Shown piece by piece: positions 13,333 through 20,102 of a stretch of 20,102 nucleotides of DNA. The position numbers were made by a program, and so were the translations under genes. This stretch comes from JBEKCP01 sp050014815 (lineage in GTDB: Bacteria > Planctomycetota > Planctomycetia > Pirellulales > Thermoguttaceae). The notes beneath the pieces are model-generated. The model was given only the letters and a program-made list of their open reading frames with translations. It was not told the DNA's origin and made no database searches. Numbering within the stretch: position 1 is the stretch's first letter; each line of letters begins with the position of its first letter. Location of the stretch: NCBI GenBank assembly GCA_050014815.1, contig JBEKCP010000033.1:1-20102 (forward strand). Reading direction: 5' to 3'.

Positions 13333-13829
13333 GCCTCATCCTCGACGGCTGCCCCTTCTATGAAGAAGCGACCGAGGCAGATACTCCATCGGGACCGATC
13401 CTCATTCGTTCCTACCAGATGGTGGCTTGGGTCGGTCTTGCGATTCGTGGCACGCTTTCGCGTCCCTTTCCCGCGGTTATCGATACCGGCCACAGCCACA
13501 ACTTTTCCATCAAAGAAGAGTATCTGGAATTGTGGGCGGGACTGCACGCCCACGATATCCAAACGATTGGGCATGCGCGAGTGAACAAGCGGCTCGTCGA
13601 ACTCAAGGATGCCGGGCTTGCGGTATATCCGAATACCCCCGGAGAACGTGACGCGTTGCGGGACAGGTCACCCTATCTGTTGACATTACCGGAAGGGATT
13701 GCAGTGCATCGTGCAAGCGACCCCTTCGCACCGCGGTTGCCGCTCTTGGGGGTGCGCGCTCTGGTCAACAATCACTTGCGAATCGTGATCGACGGCAATC
13801 GAAAGGAAATGTCACTGAATCGGGAGTGA
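13329..13829 (+). CDS. Retropepsin-like aspartic protease domain protein
   Basis: A 166-residue protein with no signal peptide. FPAVIDTGHSHNFSI (about residues 47-61) carries a D52-T53-G54 triad in the strand context typical of retroviral-type aspartic proteases, which work as dimers with one DTG each. A later stretch, LPLLGVRALVNNHLRIVIDG, resembles the 'L-G-x-x-x-L' plus hairpin that closes such domains. The segment MVAWVGLAIRGTLSRPFPAV matches the first strands. It starts in an ATGA overlap with the antitoxin-like gene. In the same frame, nine codons after its TGA, lies the SHD1-like ORF. Proteolytic activity is inferred from the motif only. Confidence 0.65.
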   Translation: MSLILDGCPFYEEATEADTPSGPILIRSYQMVAWVGLAIRGTLSRPFPAVIDTGHSHNFSIKEEYLELWAGLHAHDIQTIGHARVNKRLVELKDAGLAVYPNTPGERDALRDRSPYLLTLPEGIAVHRASDPFAPRLPLLGVRALVNNHLRIVIDGNRKEMSLNRE

Positions 13830-13856
13830 GGTCATCCGACAGCCAGGTTTGGCGGC

Positions 13857-13964
13857 ATGGCATACCGCAAAGTCAAGTTGATTAAGAAAGACGGCTCAGC
13901 GGTTCAAATTCCGTTAGAGAGTCTATCCGAGGAGGATCAGGAATGGATCAACAGAAGAAAGTAG
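13857..13964 (+). CDS. SHD1-like mini-protein or domain remnant
   Basis: A 35-codon ORF: MAYRKVKLIKKDGSAVQIPL, then ESLSEEDQEWINRRK. The pattern 'V-x-L-x-K-K-D-G-x-x-x-x-I-P-L-x-x-L-S-x-E-D-Q-x-x-I' is the C-terminal half of the SHD1 (SLA1 homology 1) domain, abundant in planctomycete proteins. It is in the same frame as the retropepsin-like gene and separated from its TGA by nine codons. It may be a genuine small protein (weak AGG 9 nt before the ATG) or the tail of a formerly fused protein cut off by the stop. The remaining gap 13965-14044 shows nothing. Confidence 0.55.
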   Translation: MAYRKVKLIKKDGSAVQIPLESLSEEDQEWINRRK

Positions 13965-14044
13965 GCGGGAGCCAGGCGTGTTCTCCACCCACTGCGGGAA
14001 GGGCTGCTAACTATGACACCCATCGAATCAGTTGAAACGAACGC

Positions 14045-14275
14045 CTAAACGGAACCGTAGGCACCGAACTCGTAGGCGGCGTCGAACATGGCGATGATGT
14101 TCTCCGGCGGCACGTTCGCCTGGATGTTGTGGACCTGGTTGAAGACGTAGCTGCCGCCGGGGGAGAAGATGGCCAGGCGGTCTTTCACGTGGGCGCGGAT
14201 TTCGTCCGGCCCGGCCTGGCCCAGCACGCTCTGCGTATCGCACCCGCCGCCCCAGAAGACCAGGCGGTTGATCAC
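14045..14275 (-). pseudogene. C-terminal fragment of a uroporphyrinogen decarboxylase-family gene
   Basis: The translation LVFWGGGCDTQSVLGQAGPD, then IFSPGGSYVFNQVHNIQANV and PPENIIAMFDAAYEFGAYGS, is the C-terminal end of URO-D/MtaA-type proteins; members normally have about 340 or more residues, here about 75 remain. Upstream the frame runs into the CHAT gene in a different phase, so the N-terminal three quarters are missing. A GTG at 14275 overlaps the CHAT stop as GTGA and could serve as a coupled start, so a short peptide might be made. I read it as a remnant left when the CHAT gene came to lie next to it. Confidence 0.7.
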
Positions 14276-17200
14276 TTTTTTGCCGGTTCCTGGCCGCGAG
14301 GTTCTTTGTTGGGCCTCGGGCCGGCGCTGTCCACCAGCAGGCAACCGGCCCAGAAGACCGGATGGGCAGCCTTGAGCGGCTCGTCGGAGCCCGGCTTGAC
14401 CCGCGGCTCTGAGGCCGGGTCCAAGGGCGAGTTGGCCACCACGAGCATGCTCCGCTGCCACGCGTCGGCCGCACTGGTGTAGGGAAGTTCTTCGACGAAC
14501 TCTCGCACCAGGTCGCAGGTGCTTTGGCCGCCGCCTGGCCAGCGGCCCACTAGCACGGTCCGTGTGCCCGAGGCCATCAGCCCGCATACGGCGAGGAACA
14601 CCTCCTGGCCGGCGGCTCCTGGGGATCGCTTGAGGTTATTCTCCGCGGCCGGGTGAAAGCCTGGCAGGATCACGACCTCCGGTCGCGGCCAGGGCAGCGC
14701 CATCCAATCATCGAGCGTGCCCCCCTTGACCCGCTCGCCGACCAGCGACCAAGCATACGGATCTCGTTGGCGAGTCGGGATTTGGCCCAGCACGATCAGC
14801 CGATCCAGCAGCGCGGCGCAGGCTGCGGGGGAACCGGGCAGGGGTGAAGGCAGAGGCGTCGTGCCGGGCAGAGCGCGGCTGATCTGTTCCATCGCCTCCT
14901 CGCCGGCGGCCTCGCCCGGGTGTGGCCCGCGCCGCCCCACGATCACGCCCGTCCGCCCGCGCGGCGCCGGCATCCGCCCGTCGGGCACGACCAGCGATGC
15001 GGTGGGCAGGTAGCGGACCCGCAGCCGCCAGCCCAACGGCCGCACCTCGCCCCCTGTCTCAACCCCCAGCGCCTCGAAGGGCACGTACCAGAACACTCCA
15101 TCGGGGACTACGACCAACTCTTCGAGCGGCTGGGAAAGGTCCAGGCGCGAGCCGCGCAGCACTGCCGCCAGCAGGTCGCGGCCCGCGGCCTTCCAGCGTG
15201 GATCGGCCAGGTCCTTGGGCGTCAGCTCCCGGCTGTGGTCGTAGAAGGCCGCCTGCCGCAGCAGGCCCAAGACCGGCTTCTCCATGGGAGGGGGCAACTG
15301 CACCTGCCAGCAGTTGCAGCGGTCGTGGTCGATCAGAAAGCCGTAGACTGCGCGGCTGGTGGAGAGGAAGGCCACCAGGGCCTGGCGGTCGGGCATGGCA
15401 TTCTGGATCTCCGCGGCGGTCCTTAGCGGCGGAAAGACCATTTCCGCCCCCTCCCGGCCCAGAGCGATCGCCGAGATGGCGGCCTCCTGCTGCGACCCGA
15501 GCGCGGCGAGTCGTTCGAGCTGCTGCGCCTGTTTGCGCTGTTGGGCGACTTCGGCCCAGGGCTGCTCGCGCAGGGCGGCCGCAAGTCGGCGGGCTTGCTC
15601 CGACAACTCCGCATATTCCGGATGCTGCAACAGGATATTGTGCCGCGACTCTCGGGCCTTGGCTCCCAGCGACGGCTCCGGCCCCTCCAGCAGCCAGCGC
15701 ATCGCCATCAGCCGCCCTCCCAAGGGCAGCGACGCGTAGAAGCGGTGCCGCCGCAGCCGCTCGGCAATCTCGACCGCGGCGCGATAGTCCTTGCGCTCGA
15801 TCGCCGCCTCCAGCCAGTGCTCGATCGGACGGGGGTGCGGCGTGGACAAGACGGTCAGCGGCTCCATGGGATCGGCGGCCCAATCGCCCGGCTGCGGCTC
15901 GCGGAGGACCCGCGCGTAGAGCAGCATGGCTTCGCGCGGGCCGGCGGACGCGGTCCGGCCCGTACAGCGGTCGTCCACGGCAGCGATCTGGCAGAGCCAG
16001 ACGGAGCCTTTGCGCATGAACTCCATCGCCGCGGCCAGCGATGCCTCGGCCTCGCGCGTGCGGCGCTGCTGGAAGAGGAGCGACGCGGCAAGGTAGTTCA
16101 GCCGGGCGCCCACCCGCGCGGCGGCCATCTCGCGGACCATGCCGCTCCGCGCTTGCTCCAGCATTTTCGCCGCTTCGGCGGGCTTTCCCAGCAGGGCGAA
16201 ATCCTCCGCAGCCAAGATCGCCAGCGAGACGTGCAGGTGCCGCAGTGCGGGGCGACTCGACCAGGTCAGCGCCGCCGGCAGCGGAGGGTACAGGTCCTTC
16301 CGATTGGTCAGGAAGTGCGTGATCGCGCCGCCGCGGAAGGCCTCTTCCAGGTCGCCGAAATCGTCCGACTGGGCCGCGGCGTACGTGGCCTCGATGAAGT
16401 GCCTGGCCGCCGCGTCCCAATTGCCTTGGGCAGCGTACAAGAGACCTAATTGCAGCAGGGCGCTACCGGTCAATGGATGGTCGAATCGCCCGCCGACCAG
16501 GACCGCCCGGTGGAGCGTGACCAGGGCCTCGGCATCGCGTCCAACTGCGGCCTGCGCGGCGCCCAGCTCCAGGTCGAGCCACGCCTGCGGCCAAGGGCCG
16601 GGCGGGGCCGGACGCTTCGCCAACGCCGCGAGCACTTCGTTGAGCACCAGGTCTTGCCGGGCCGCCGGCCCCAGCAGCATCGCCCGCCGCCGAATCGCCA
16701 GCGCGGTCGCACGCACGACCTCCCCGGCGTGCAACTGAATCGCAACGGCGGGCGGGGCGCTCGGCGTGACGGGGCCCGGCGTGGAACTGAAGACCGCCAA
16801 CGGGTCTGTGTAGGAGGCCCGCGCCGCACCCCGTGCGCCGGCTCCCCAGGGAACACCGCGGGCCAGCGGTCCCGCCGGACCGGTCGGCCACTGGGTGACC
16901 CGATTCAGCCAGTCGGGAGACGCCAGGAACACTTTGAGCGCGGCCTCGTAATGCTCCGCGCTTGCGGCGAGTTGGCCCAGCTCATAGCAACACTCGCCGC
17001 ACATCGTCTCGTGGCAGATCGTGTCGATCCAGCGCGGCGAAGCGCCGGTCATGAGTGGCGACGATTGCTCCTCGAGCAAGAAGTCCCTGAGGGCGTGAGG
17101 ATACCGTCCGCCATAAAACACGCCCCGGGTGTTGAAATAGGCGGGCGTCGGATACGGCCCGGCCGGCAAGCACGCCCCGGCCGAGGCCGATGGCGACCAC

Positions 17201-17301
17201 CTCGGCGCGGCCGGGGCGGTTTGCGCGCACAAGGGCGCCGGCAGCGAGCAGGCCAGCAACCCGGCGGCCAGCAGGGCAAGCCTCGCTCGGGTTCTGTTCA
17301 T
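14272..17301 (-). CDS. Exported TPR/CHAT-domain protein with degenerate protease site
   Basis: A 1009-residue protein. The signal peptide (MNRTRARLALLAAGLLACSL, then PAPLCAQ) is followed by helical TPR-like repeats over about residues 100-600 (ELGQLAASAEHYEAALKVFL, LLQLGLLYAAQGNWDAAARH). A CHAT domain follows at about 620-985 (VVVPDGVFWYVPFEALGV near 727-744; GLMASGTRTVLVGRWPGGGQ; REFVEELP; AWQRSMLV). CHAT domains are caspase-fold; active ones have a 'HxxxHG' histidine and an 'SAC' cysteine. Here the strand that normally ends SAC reads EVVILPGFHPAAENN, and no HG motif is found before it, so proteolysis is doubtful. The start codon overlaps the HINT gene's stop (TAATG). The C-terminus VFWAGCLLVDSAGPRPN is of the kind I associate with planctomycete CHAT proteins. 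Confidence 0.82.
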   Translation of the reverse strand: MNRTRARLALLAAGLLACSLPAPLCAQTAPAAPRWSPSASAGACLPAGPYPTPAYFNTRGVFYGGRYPHALRDFLLEEQSSPLMTGASPRWIDTICHETMCGECCYELGQLAASAEHYEAALKVFLASPDWLNRVTQWPTGPAGPLARGVPWGAGARGAARASYTDPLAVFSSTPGPVTPSAPPAVAIQLHAGEVVRATALAIRRRAMLLGPAARQDLVLNEVLAALAKRPAPPGPWPQAWLDLELGAAQAAVGRDAEALVTLHRAVLVGGRFDHPLTGSALLQLGLLYAAQGNWDAAARHFIEATYAAAQSDDFGDLEEAFRGGAITHFLTNRKDLYPPLPAALTWSSRPALRHLHVSLAILAAEDFALLGKPAEAAKMLEQARSGMVREMAAARVGARLNYLAASLLFQQRRTREAEASLAAAMEFMRKGSVWLCQIAAVDDRCTGRTASAGPREAMLLYARVLREPQPGDWAADPMEPLTVLSTPHPRPIEHWLEAAIERKDYRAAVEIAERLRRHRFYASLPLGGRLMAMRWLLEGPEPSLGAKARESRHNILLQHPEYAELSEQARRLAAALREQPWAEVAQQRKQAQQLERLAALGSQQEAAISAIALGREGAEMVFPPLRTAAEIQNAMPDRQALVAFLSTSRAVYGFLIDHDRCNCWQVQLPPPMEKPVLGLLRQAAFYDHSRELTPKDLADPRWKAAGRDLLAAVLRGSRLDLSQPLEELVVVPDGVFWYVPFEALGVETGGEVRPLGWRLRVRYLPTASLVVPDGRMPAPRGRTGVIVGRRGPHPGEAAGEEAMEQISRALPGTTPLPSPLPGSPAACAALLDRLIVLGQIPTRQRDPYAWSLVGERVKGGTLDDWMALPWPRPEVVILPGFHPAAENNLKRSPGAAGQEVFLAVCGLMASGTRTVLVGRWPGGGQSTCDLVREFVEELPYTSAADAWQRSMLVVANSPLDPASEPRVKPGSDEPLKAAHPVFWAGCLLVDSAGPRPNKEPRGQEPAKK

Positions 17302-19601
17302 TAGTCTCTTTTCGCCAGGCCGGGGACCAGGGCCGCGGTAGGCCGGCGCGGCGTGTTGTCGTGGACCAGCACGCCCTGCTCCCCGACGAAGTAGCTGTTG
17401 AAATCGGCCACGATCAGATTGTAGGCCATGCCGGCATAAGCCGAATCGGACGGGAGCTTCTCGACGCTCTCCATCAATGCGCCGCCAGAGGGCGTGTGGA
17501 CGCGGTTGCCCGCCTCCAGTTGCTTGGCCATCCGCCAGCCCTGTCCGAGCACCCAGAACGGATGACCGGGCGTGGCGATGATCGTTTCGCCGCCCAAGCC
17601 GATTTTCAACCGCGGCCCCGGCGCGCGGACGGTCACCGCCAGCACCGGCGTATAGGCCAGCTCGCCGGAATCCACGTCCTGGGCCAGCACGCAATCGCCG
17701 ATCTTGATCGTTTCGATCGCCTGTCGGCCGGCGAGCGTCCAGACCTTCGTGCCCGGCGCGAAACAAGAAGCGGGGGAATAGCGGGGGCCCCCGATGCCAA
17801 TGCCAATGGGGATGCGGATGGGCGCGGGCGGGCCAGCCGTGGGGTACCGCGGTGCGTTGCCGGGATATTGGAAATAGGTTTCCGACTGTGATTCCGGCTT
17901 GTAGGGCGGGTCCGCGGCGGCCTGATCGGTGCCGCCGCCGACGTCGTAGCCGTTGTAGTCCCGCCACCACCAGGCCCACCAGTCCAGCGGCCGCTCGCCC
18001 GGGTTCTGGCCGGTCGCGGCGCTGAGCACGGCCTGGAGCTGGGCATTACGTTTTGCGATCGGGCGGTTGGCGCGGTCGACGGCATCGCGCACCGCGGCCG
18101 CCTGCTGGGCGGCCTGCACCCGTGCGTTCTGCGCGTTATGAAGCCGATCCGCGGCGGCCCCGACCGCCGCGTCCAAATTCGTAGCGTTGGCCGCGGCCGT
18201 CTCGATCTTGGCCAATTGATTGCCCTCCCTCCGAAGAGACTTGACCAGGGTGGGCATGTCGGTGGCCAGGGTGCGGGGGTCCGGCGGCGGAGTTGAAAAC
18301 CCGATCCCCCAGCGGCCATCGAGTAGGCCGTTGGCCCACCACCCCGGCTCGCGGCGCAGCGCCTCCGCGGTGGTGAGCTTGCCGGACACCACCTGCTGAT
18401 CCAGCCACGCCTTCTCGTGCATGATCCCCAGGGCCACCGGGTCGTTGCGCCACTGCTGCAGCGCCCACGGCGCCACCGTCCCGGTGCCGGGATTCATGGA
18501 AATGGACACCGGAACGGATACCGGCGGCAAGCCGTACATCGACGGGAGCGGGTCGCCGCCTGCGTAAACAGGCGAAACCAGCAGCGAAGACGATGCGTCG
18601 GCCAACGCCCCCTCGCGCGAGGCGGAGAATCTCGCCATCAACTCGCCGCCGGCGCCCAGCGCGAACTGCAAGTCGGCCTCAATGGGAGGTTGCAGCCCCG
18701 AAAGCAACAGCGGCACGTAGTGGTCCAGCGGATGCCGCTTGAGCCCGGCGATCGCGGCGGCGCGCACGTCCGCGGCGTCCGAGAAGGCCGCATGGCGGGC
18801 CAGGGACGCGGCCGCCGCCGGGCTCGGGTTCTCGCCAAGGAGGGGCATCAGGGCAACAATCATGTCGTGATACAGTTGCGCCCGCCCCTTGCCGCCGGCC
18901 TCGTGCCACAATTCCCGCTCCAGGGCGAGCATCTCGGGCCCCTCGGCGATCTTGGCGATCTTCTCGCGGACCTCCGCGGGGATCGCCGTGGCGCTTCGTC
19001 CCACGGCGCTGTGCCATCCGGCCACCAGCGGACGCCAGCGGTCCGCGGCTGCTTTGACCTCGCGTAGCTGCTTCTTGAATTGCTCGGCCTGGGCGGGCGT
19101 CATCAGAATCCCGAAGCATGAGCGGAGTTTCAGGGCCGCAATCGCCTCCGCATTGTCCGGCTGGAGCTGTAGCACCAACGTCCAATGCGCCCGCTGCTGG
19201 TCGTCTAGCCGGCTTTTCCGGCACCAGCGGGCAAGGGCGGCCTGATCGGCCACGGTGAGGGCCGCCGCATCACGCCGCCGGGCGTACTCGGTCAGCCGCT
19301 CGTCCCGCCGAGCCGCCTGCTCCGCATCGGCCACAGACCGCCACGCGCCCTGCACCCTGATCTGGCCAAGCTGCCAGCGCGCCGCAGGGTACTCGGGTGA
19401 CTTGTCCAGCGCTGCTCGCAGCAGAGCCTGGCGCTGGTCCTCATGGCCCGCCACGTCGCTGTGCATCGCCGCTTGGACCAATTCTGCGGCAGCGGTAGCG
19501 GCGGGGTCCTGCCGCTCCGCCGACCAACCCGCGGCAGCACCCAGGACGGCGGCTGCTGAGAGCCACCGCGCAAAAACGACCCCATAGACTCTCGTATCCA
19601 T
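17301..19601 (-). CDS. Exported protein with C-terminal pretoxin-type HINT domain
   Basis: A 766-residue protein. An N-terminal signal-like segment (RWLSAAAVLGAAAGWSAERQ) is followed by TPR/HEAT-like helices to about residue 330, a Pro/Gly-rich stretch, a helical segment near 480-540 and a Gly/Pro/Ile linker (IPIGIGIGG). The HINT domain runs from C613 (SCFAPGTKVWT) through IIATPGHPFWVLG (TxxH motif) to YNLIVADFNSYFVGEQGVLV, ending H747-D-N749. These are the residues needed for N-S acyl shift and asparagine cyclisation in self-cleaving HINT domains. After N749 only 17 residues remain (TPRRPTAALVPGL...), so no toxin domain is attached. AGGAGG lies 6 nt before the ATG. Its stop overlaps the CHAT start (TAATG). 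Likely role: an autoprocessed exported protein acting with the CHAT protein. Confidence 0.85.
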   Translation of the reverse strand: MDTRVYGVVFARWLSAAAVLGAAAGWSAERQDPAATAAAELVQAAMHSDVAGHEDQRQALLRAALDKSPEYPAARWQLGQIRVQGAWRSVADAEQAARRDERLTEYARRRDAAALTVADQAALARWCRKSRLDDQQRAHWTLVLQLQPDNAEAIAALKLRSCFGILMTPAQAEQFKKQLREVKAAADRWRPLVAGWHSAVGRSATAIPAEVREKIAKIAEGPEMLALERELWHEAGGKGRAQLYHDMIVALMPLLGENPSPAAAASLARHAAFSDAADVRAAAIAGLKRHPLDHYVPLLLSGLQPPIEADLQFALGAGGELMARFSASREGALADASSSLLVSPVYAGGDPLPSMYGLPPVSVPVSISMNPGTGTVAPWALQQWRNDPVALGIMHEKAWLDQQVVSGKLTTAEALRREPGWWANGLLDGRWGIGFSTPPPDPRTLATDMPTLVKSLRREGNQLAKIETAAANATNLDAAVGAAADRLHNAQNARVQAAQQAAAVRDAVDRANRPIAKRNAQLQAVLSAATGQNPGERPLDWWAWWWRDYNGYDVGGGTDQAAADPPYKPESQSETYFQYPGNAPRYPTAGPPAPIRIPIGIGIGGPRYSPASCFAPGTKVWTLAGRQAIETIKIGDCVLAQDVDSGELAYTPVLAVTVRAPGPRLKIGLGGETIIATPGHPFWVLGQGWRMAKQLEAGNRVHTPSGGALMESVEKLPSDSAYAGMAYNLIVADFNSYFVGEQGVLVHDNTPRRPTAALVPGLAKRD

Positions 19602-19744
19602 GGTTCTCCTCCTGTTCCTGAAGTCGAACGCAAGGTCATGGCCGTCATCGCCCACAAACGCCCCCGGGAGCGTGGGGGGCGACCACGGGACGCCCTCATC
19701 ACCCACAGCATAACGCGCAAGGAGTCAGAAGATCAACCCCCCGC

Positions 19745-19763
19745 GGGTGGCAGCATACCACCC
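19745..19763. repeat. Small hairpin upstream of the HINT gene
   Basis: GGGTGG (19745-19750) pairs with CCACCC (19758-19763) around a 7-nt loop. It lies about 145 nt upstream of the HINT gene start, between it and the rho fragment. A weak minus-strand promoter, TTGATC with TATGCT 18 nt further on, lies just downstream of it (toward the HINT gene). Confidence 0.35.
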
Positions 19764-19785
19764 CATGTCAGGGACCGGGGCTCAT

Positions 19786-19929
19786 CTCCATGCCGTCACG
19801 ATGCTGCGGCGGACCCTGGCCACGATGCACCCGCTCGATGCCATGGAGCAGTTGACCGCGAAGCTCGCGAAGTTCAAATCGAACCGCGAGTTCATCGAGC
19901 TGATCGCCGGCGCGAAAATCGTCGATTAG
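19786..19929 (+). pseudogene. Partial duplicate of the 3' end of rho
   Basis: These 144 bp match 12953-13096, the last 47 codons of rho, at 138 positions (6 differences counted by eye). The frame and the TAG stop are kept; protein changes are I to V, V to L and A to V, and two changes are silent. Upstream, similarity stops abruptly at CTCCATG, and no Rho ATPase or RNA-binding sequence precedes it, so it cannot encode a Rho. The sequence after the stop differs from that after rho and runs into a terminator-like hairpin. It is either the tail of a truncated second rho or a copy of this rho. Confidence 0.85.
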
Positions 19930-19947
19930 GGCACAGTGAGCGGAGGA

Positions 19948-19980
19948 CGTTTCGCGGGGAAGCGAAACGGGCCTTTTCTC
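19948..19980 (+). terminator. Intrinsic terminator after the rho fragment
   Basis: CGTTTCGC (19948-19955) and GCGAAACG (19962-19969) form a perfect 8-bp stem with loop GGGGAA, followed by GGCCTTTTCTC. This is the clearest terminator-like structure in the window. It may be the native terminator of the rho gene from which the fragment derives. Confidence 0.6.
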
Positions 19981-20102
19981 TAGCCCAAGTTCGCCAGTTG
20001 TTGACGTAAGTCCTTGCGGCGCAAGGGGCGGACCCTGAAAGTCTTCACTACAGACCCTCCATTGGATGGGTCCCGGGGAGGTTCAACCGCAGACGCGCAA
20101 GC
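19981..20102. other. Right-edge sequence without a recognised gene
   Basis: No ORF of note is seen here. The only structure is the hairpin CCTTGC-GGC-GCAAGG (20012-20026), 4 nt after a TTGACG string (20002-20007 region). The window ends before any downstream gene is visible. Confidence 0.3.

Noticed and set aside
17302..17979. Upstream in-frame extension of the CHAT ORF
   Set aside because: It overlaps the HINT coding region in another frame. The ATG at 17301 is followed by a clear signal peptide and forms the TAATG junction.
19747..19929. Rho fragment as an expressed small gene
   Set aside because: The ORF starts in sequence unrelated to Rho, has no convincing ribosome binding site, and lacks all functional Rho motifs.

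Overview
The window looks like a piece of a high-GC planctomycete chromosome. The evidence is the protein repertoire: a secreted protein with a pretoxin-type HINT domain, a secreted TPR/CHAT protein, an SHD1-type mini-protein, an STN-domain periplasmic protein, a small membrane protein with a 'FSISDLLLVTA' segment, and a Rho factor with a basic N-terminal extension. Short palindromic repeats are abundant in the gaps. I see no rRNA, tRNA, insertion sequence, phage gene or CRISPR array. Assignments are made by eye from motifs, with no database search.

Left part (1-2907). A GT4-type glycosyltransferase (+) converges on a PPP-type phosphatase (-). Their 3' ends lie in one inverted repeat, which encodes both C-terminal tails. 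A small membrane protein (+) follows, then an XRE/HigA-like regulator (-). The regulator is read from a good sigma70 promoter whose -10 overlaps a perfect 20-bp palindrome and whose -35 overlaps the stop codon of the next gene.

Oxygen and metal defence block (2904-6404, all minus). Transcription order is ferritin, 2-Cys peroxiredoxin, SO_0444-like metal permease, flavodiiron protein. The last three are joined by TAATG and ATGA overlaps. Ferritin sits 95 nt upstream and may have its own promoter. Together these would store iron, reduce peroxide, export metal and reduce O2 or NO.

Middle (6405-11234). Ribosomal protein L21 stands alone, without rpmA beside it. Upstream of its promoter is an array of four 21-bp hairpins. 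Next come an MDR/quinone oxidoreductase (+), an STN-domain protein (-), a HEAT/TPR protein (+) and a secreted thioredoxin-YHS protein (-).

Rho region (11262-13964, +). A leader of about 400 nt carries a 42-nt tandem repeat. It is followed by rho, a 69-aa antitoxin-like protein, a retropepsin-like DTG protein overlapping it by ATGA, and a 35-codon SHD1-like ORF in the same frame as the retropepsin.

Right part (14045-20102). A remnant of a uroporphyrinogen decarboxylase-family gene adjoins the CHAT gene. The HINT gene and the CHAT gene (both minus, both with signal peptides) are joined by TAATG. Upstream of the HINT gene is a 144-bp, about 96% identical copy of the 3' end of rho, followed by a terminator-like hairpin.

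The best candidates for something undescribed are the translationally coupled HINT-CHAT pair, whose CHAT domain appears to have lost its catalytic cysteine, and the two-gene antitoxin-like/retropepsin module behind rho.
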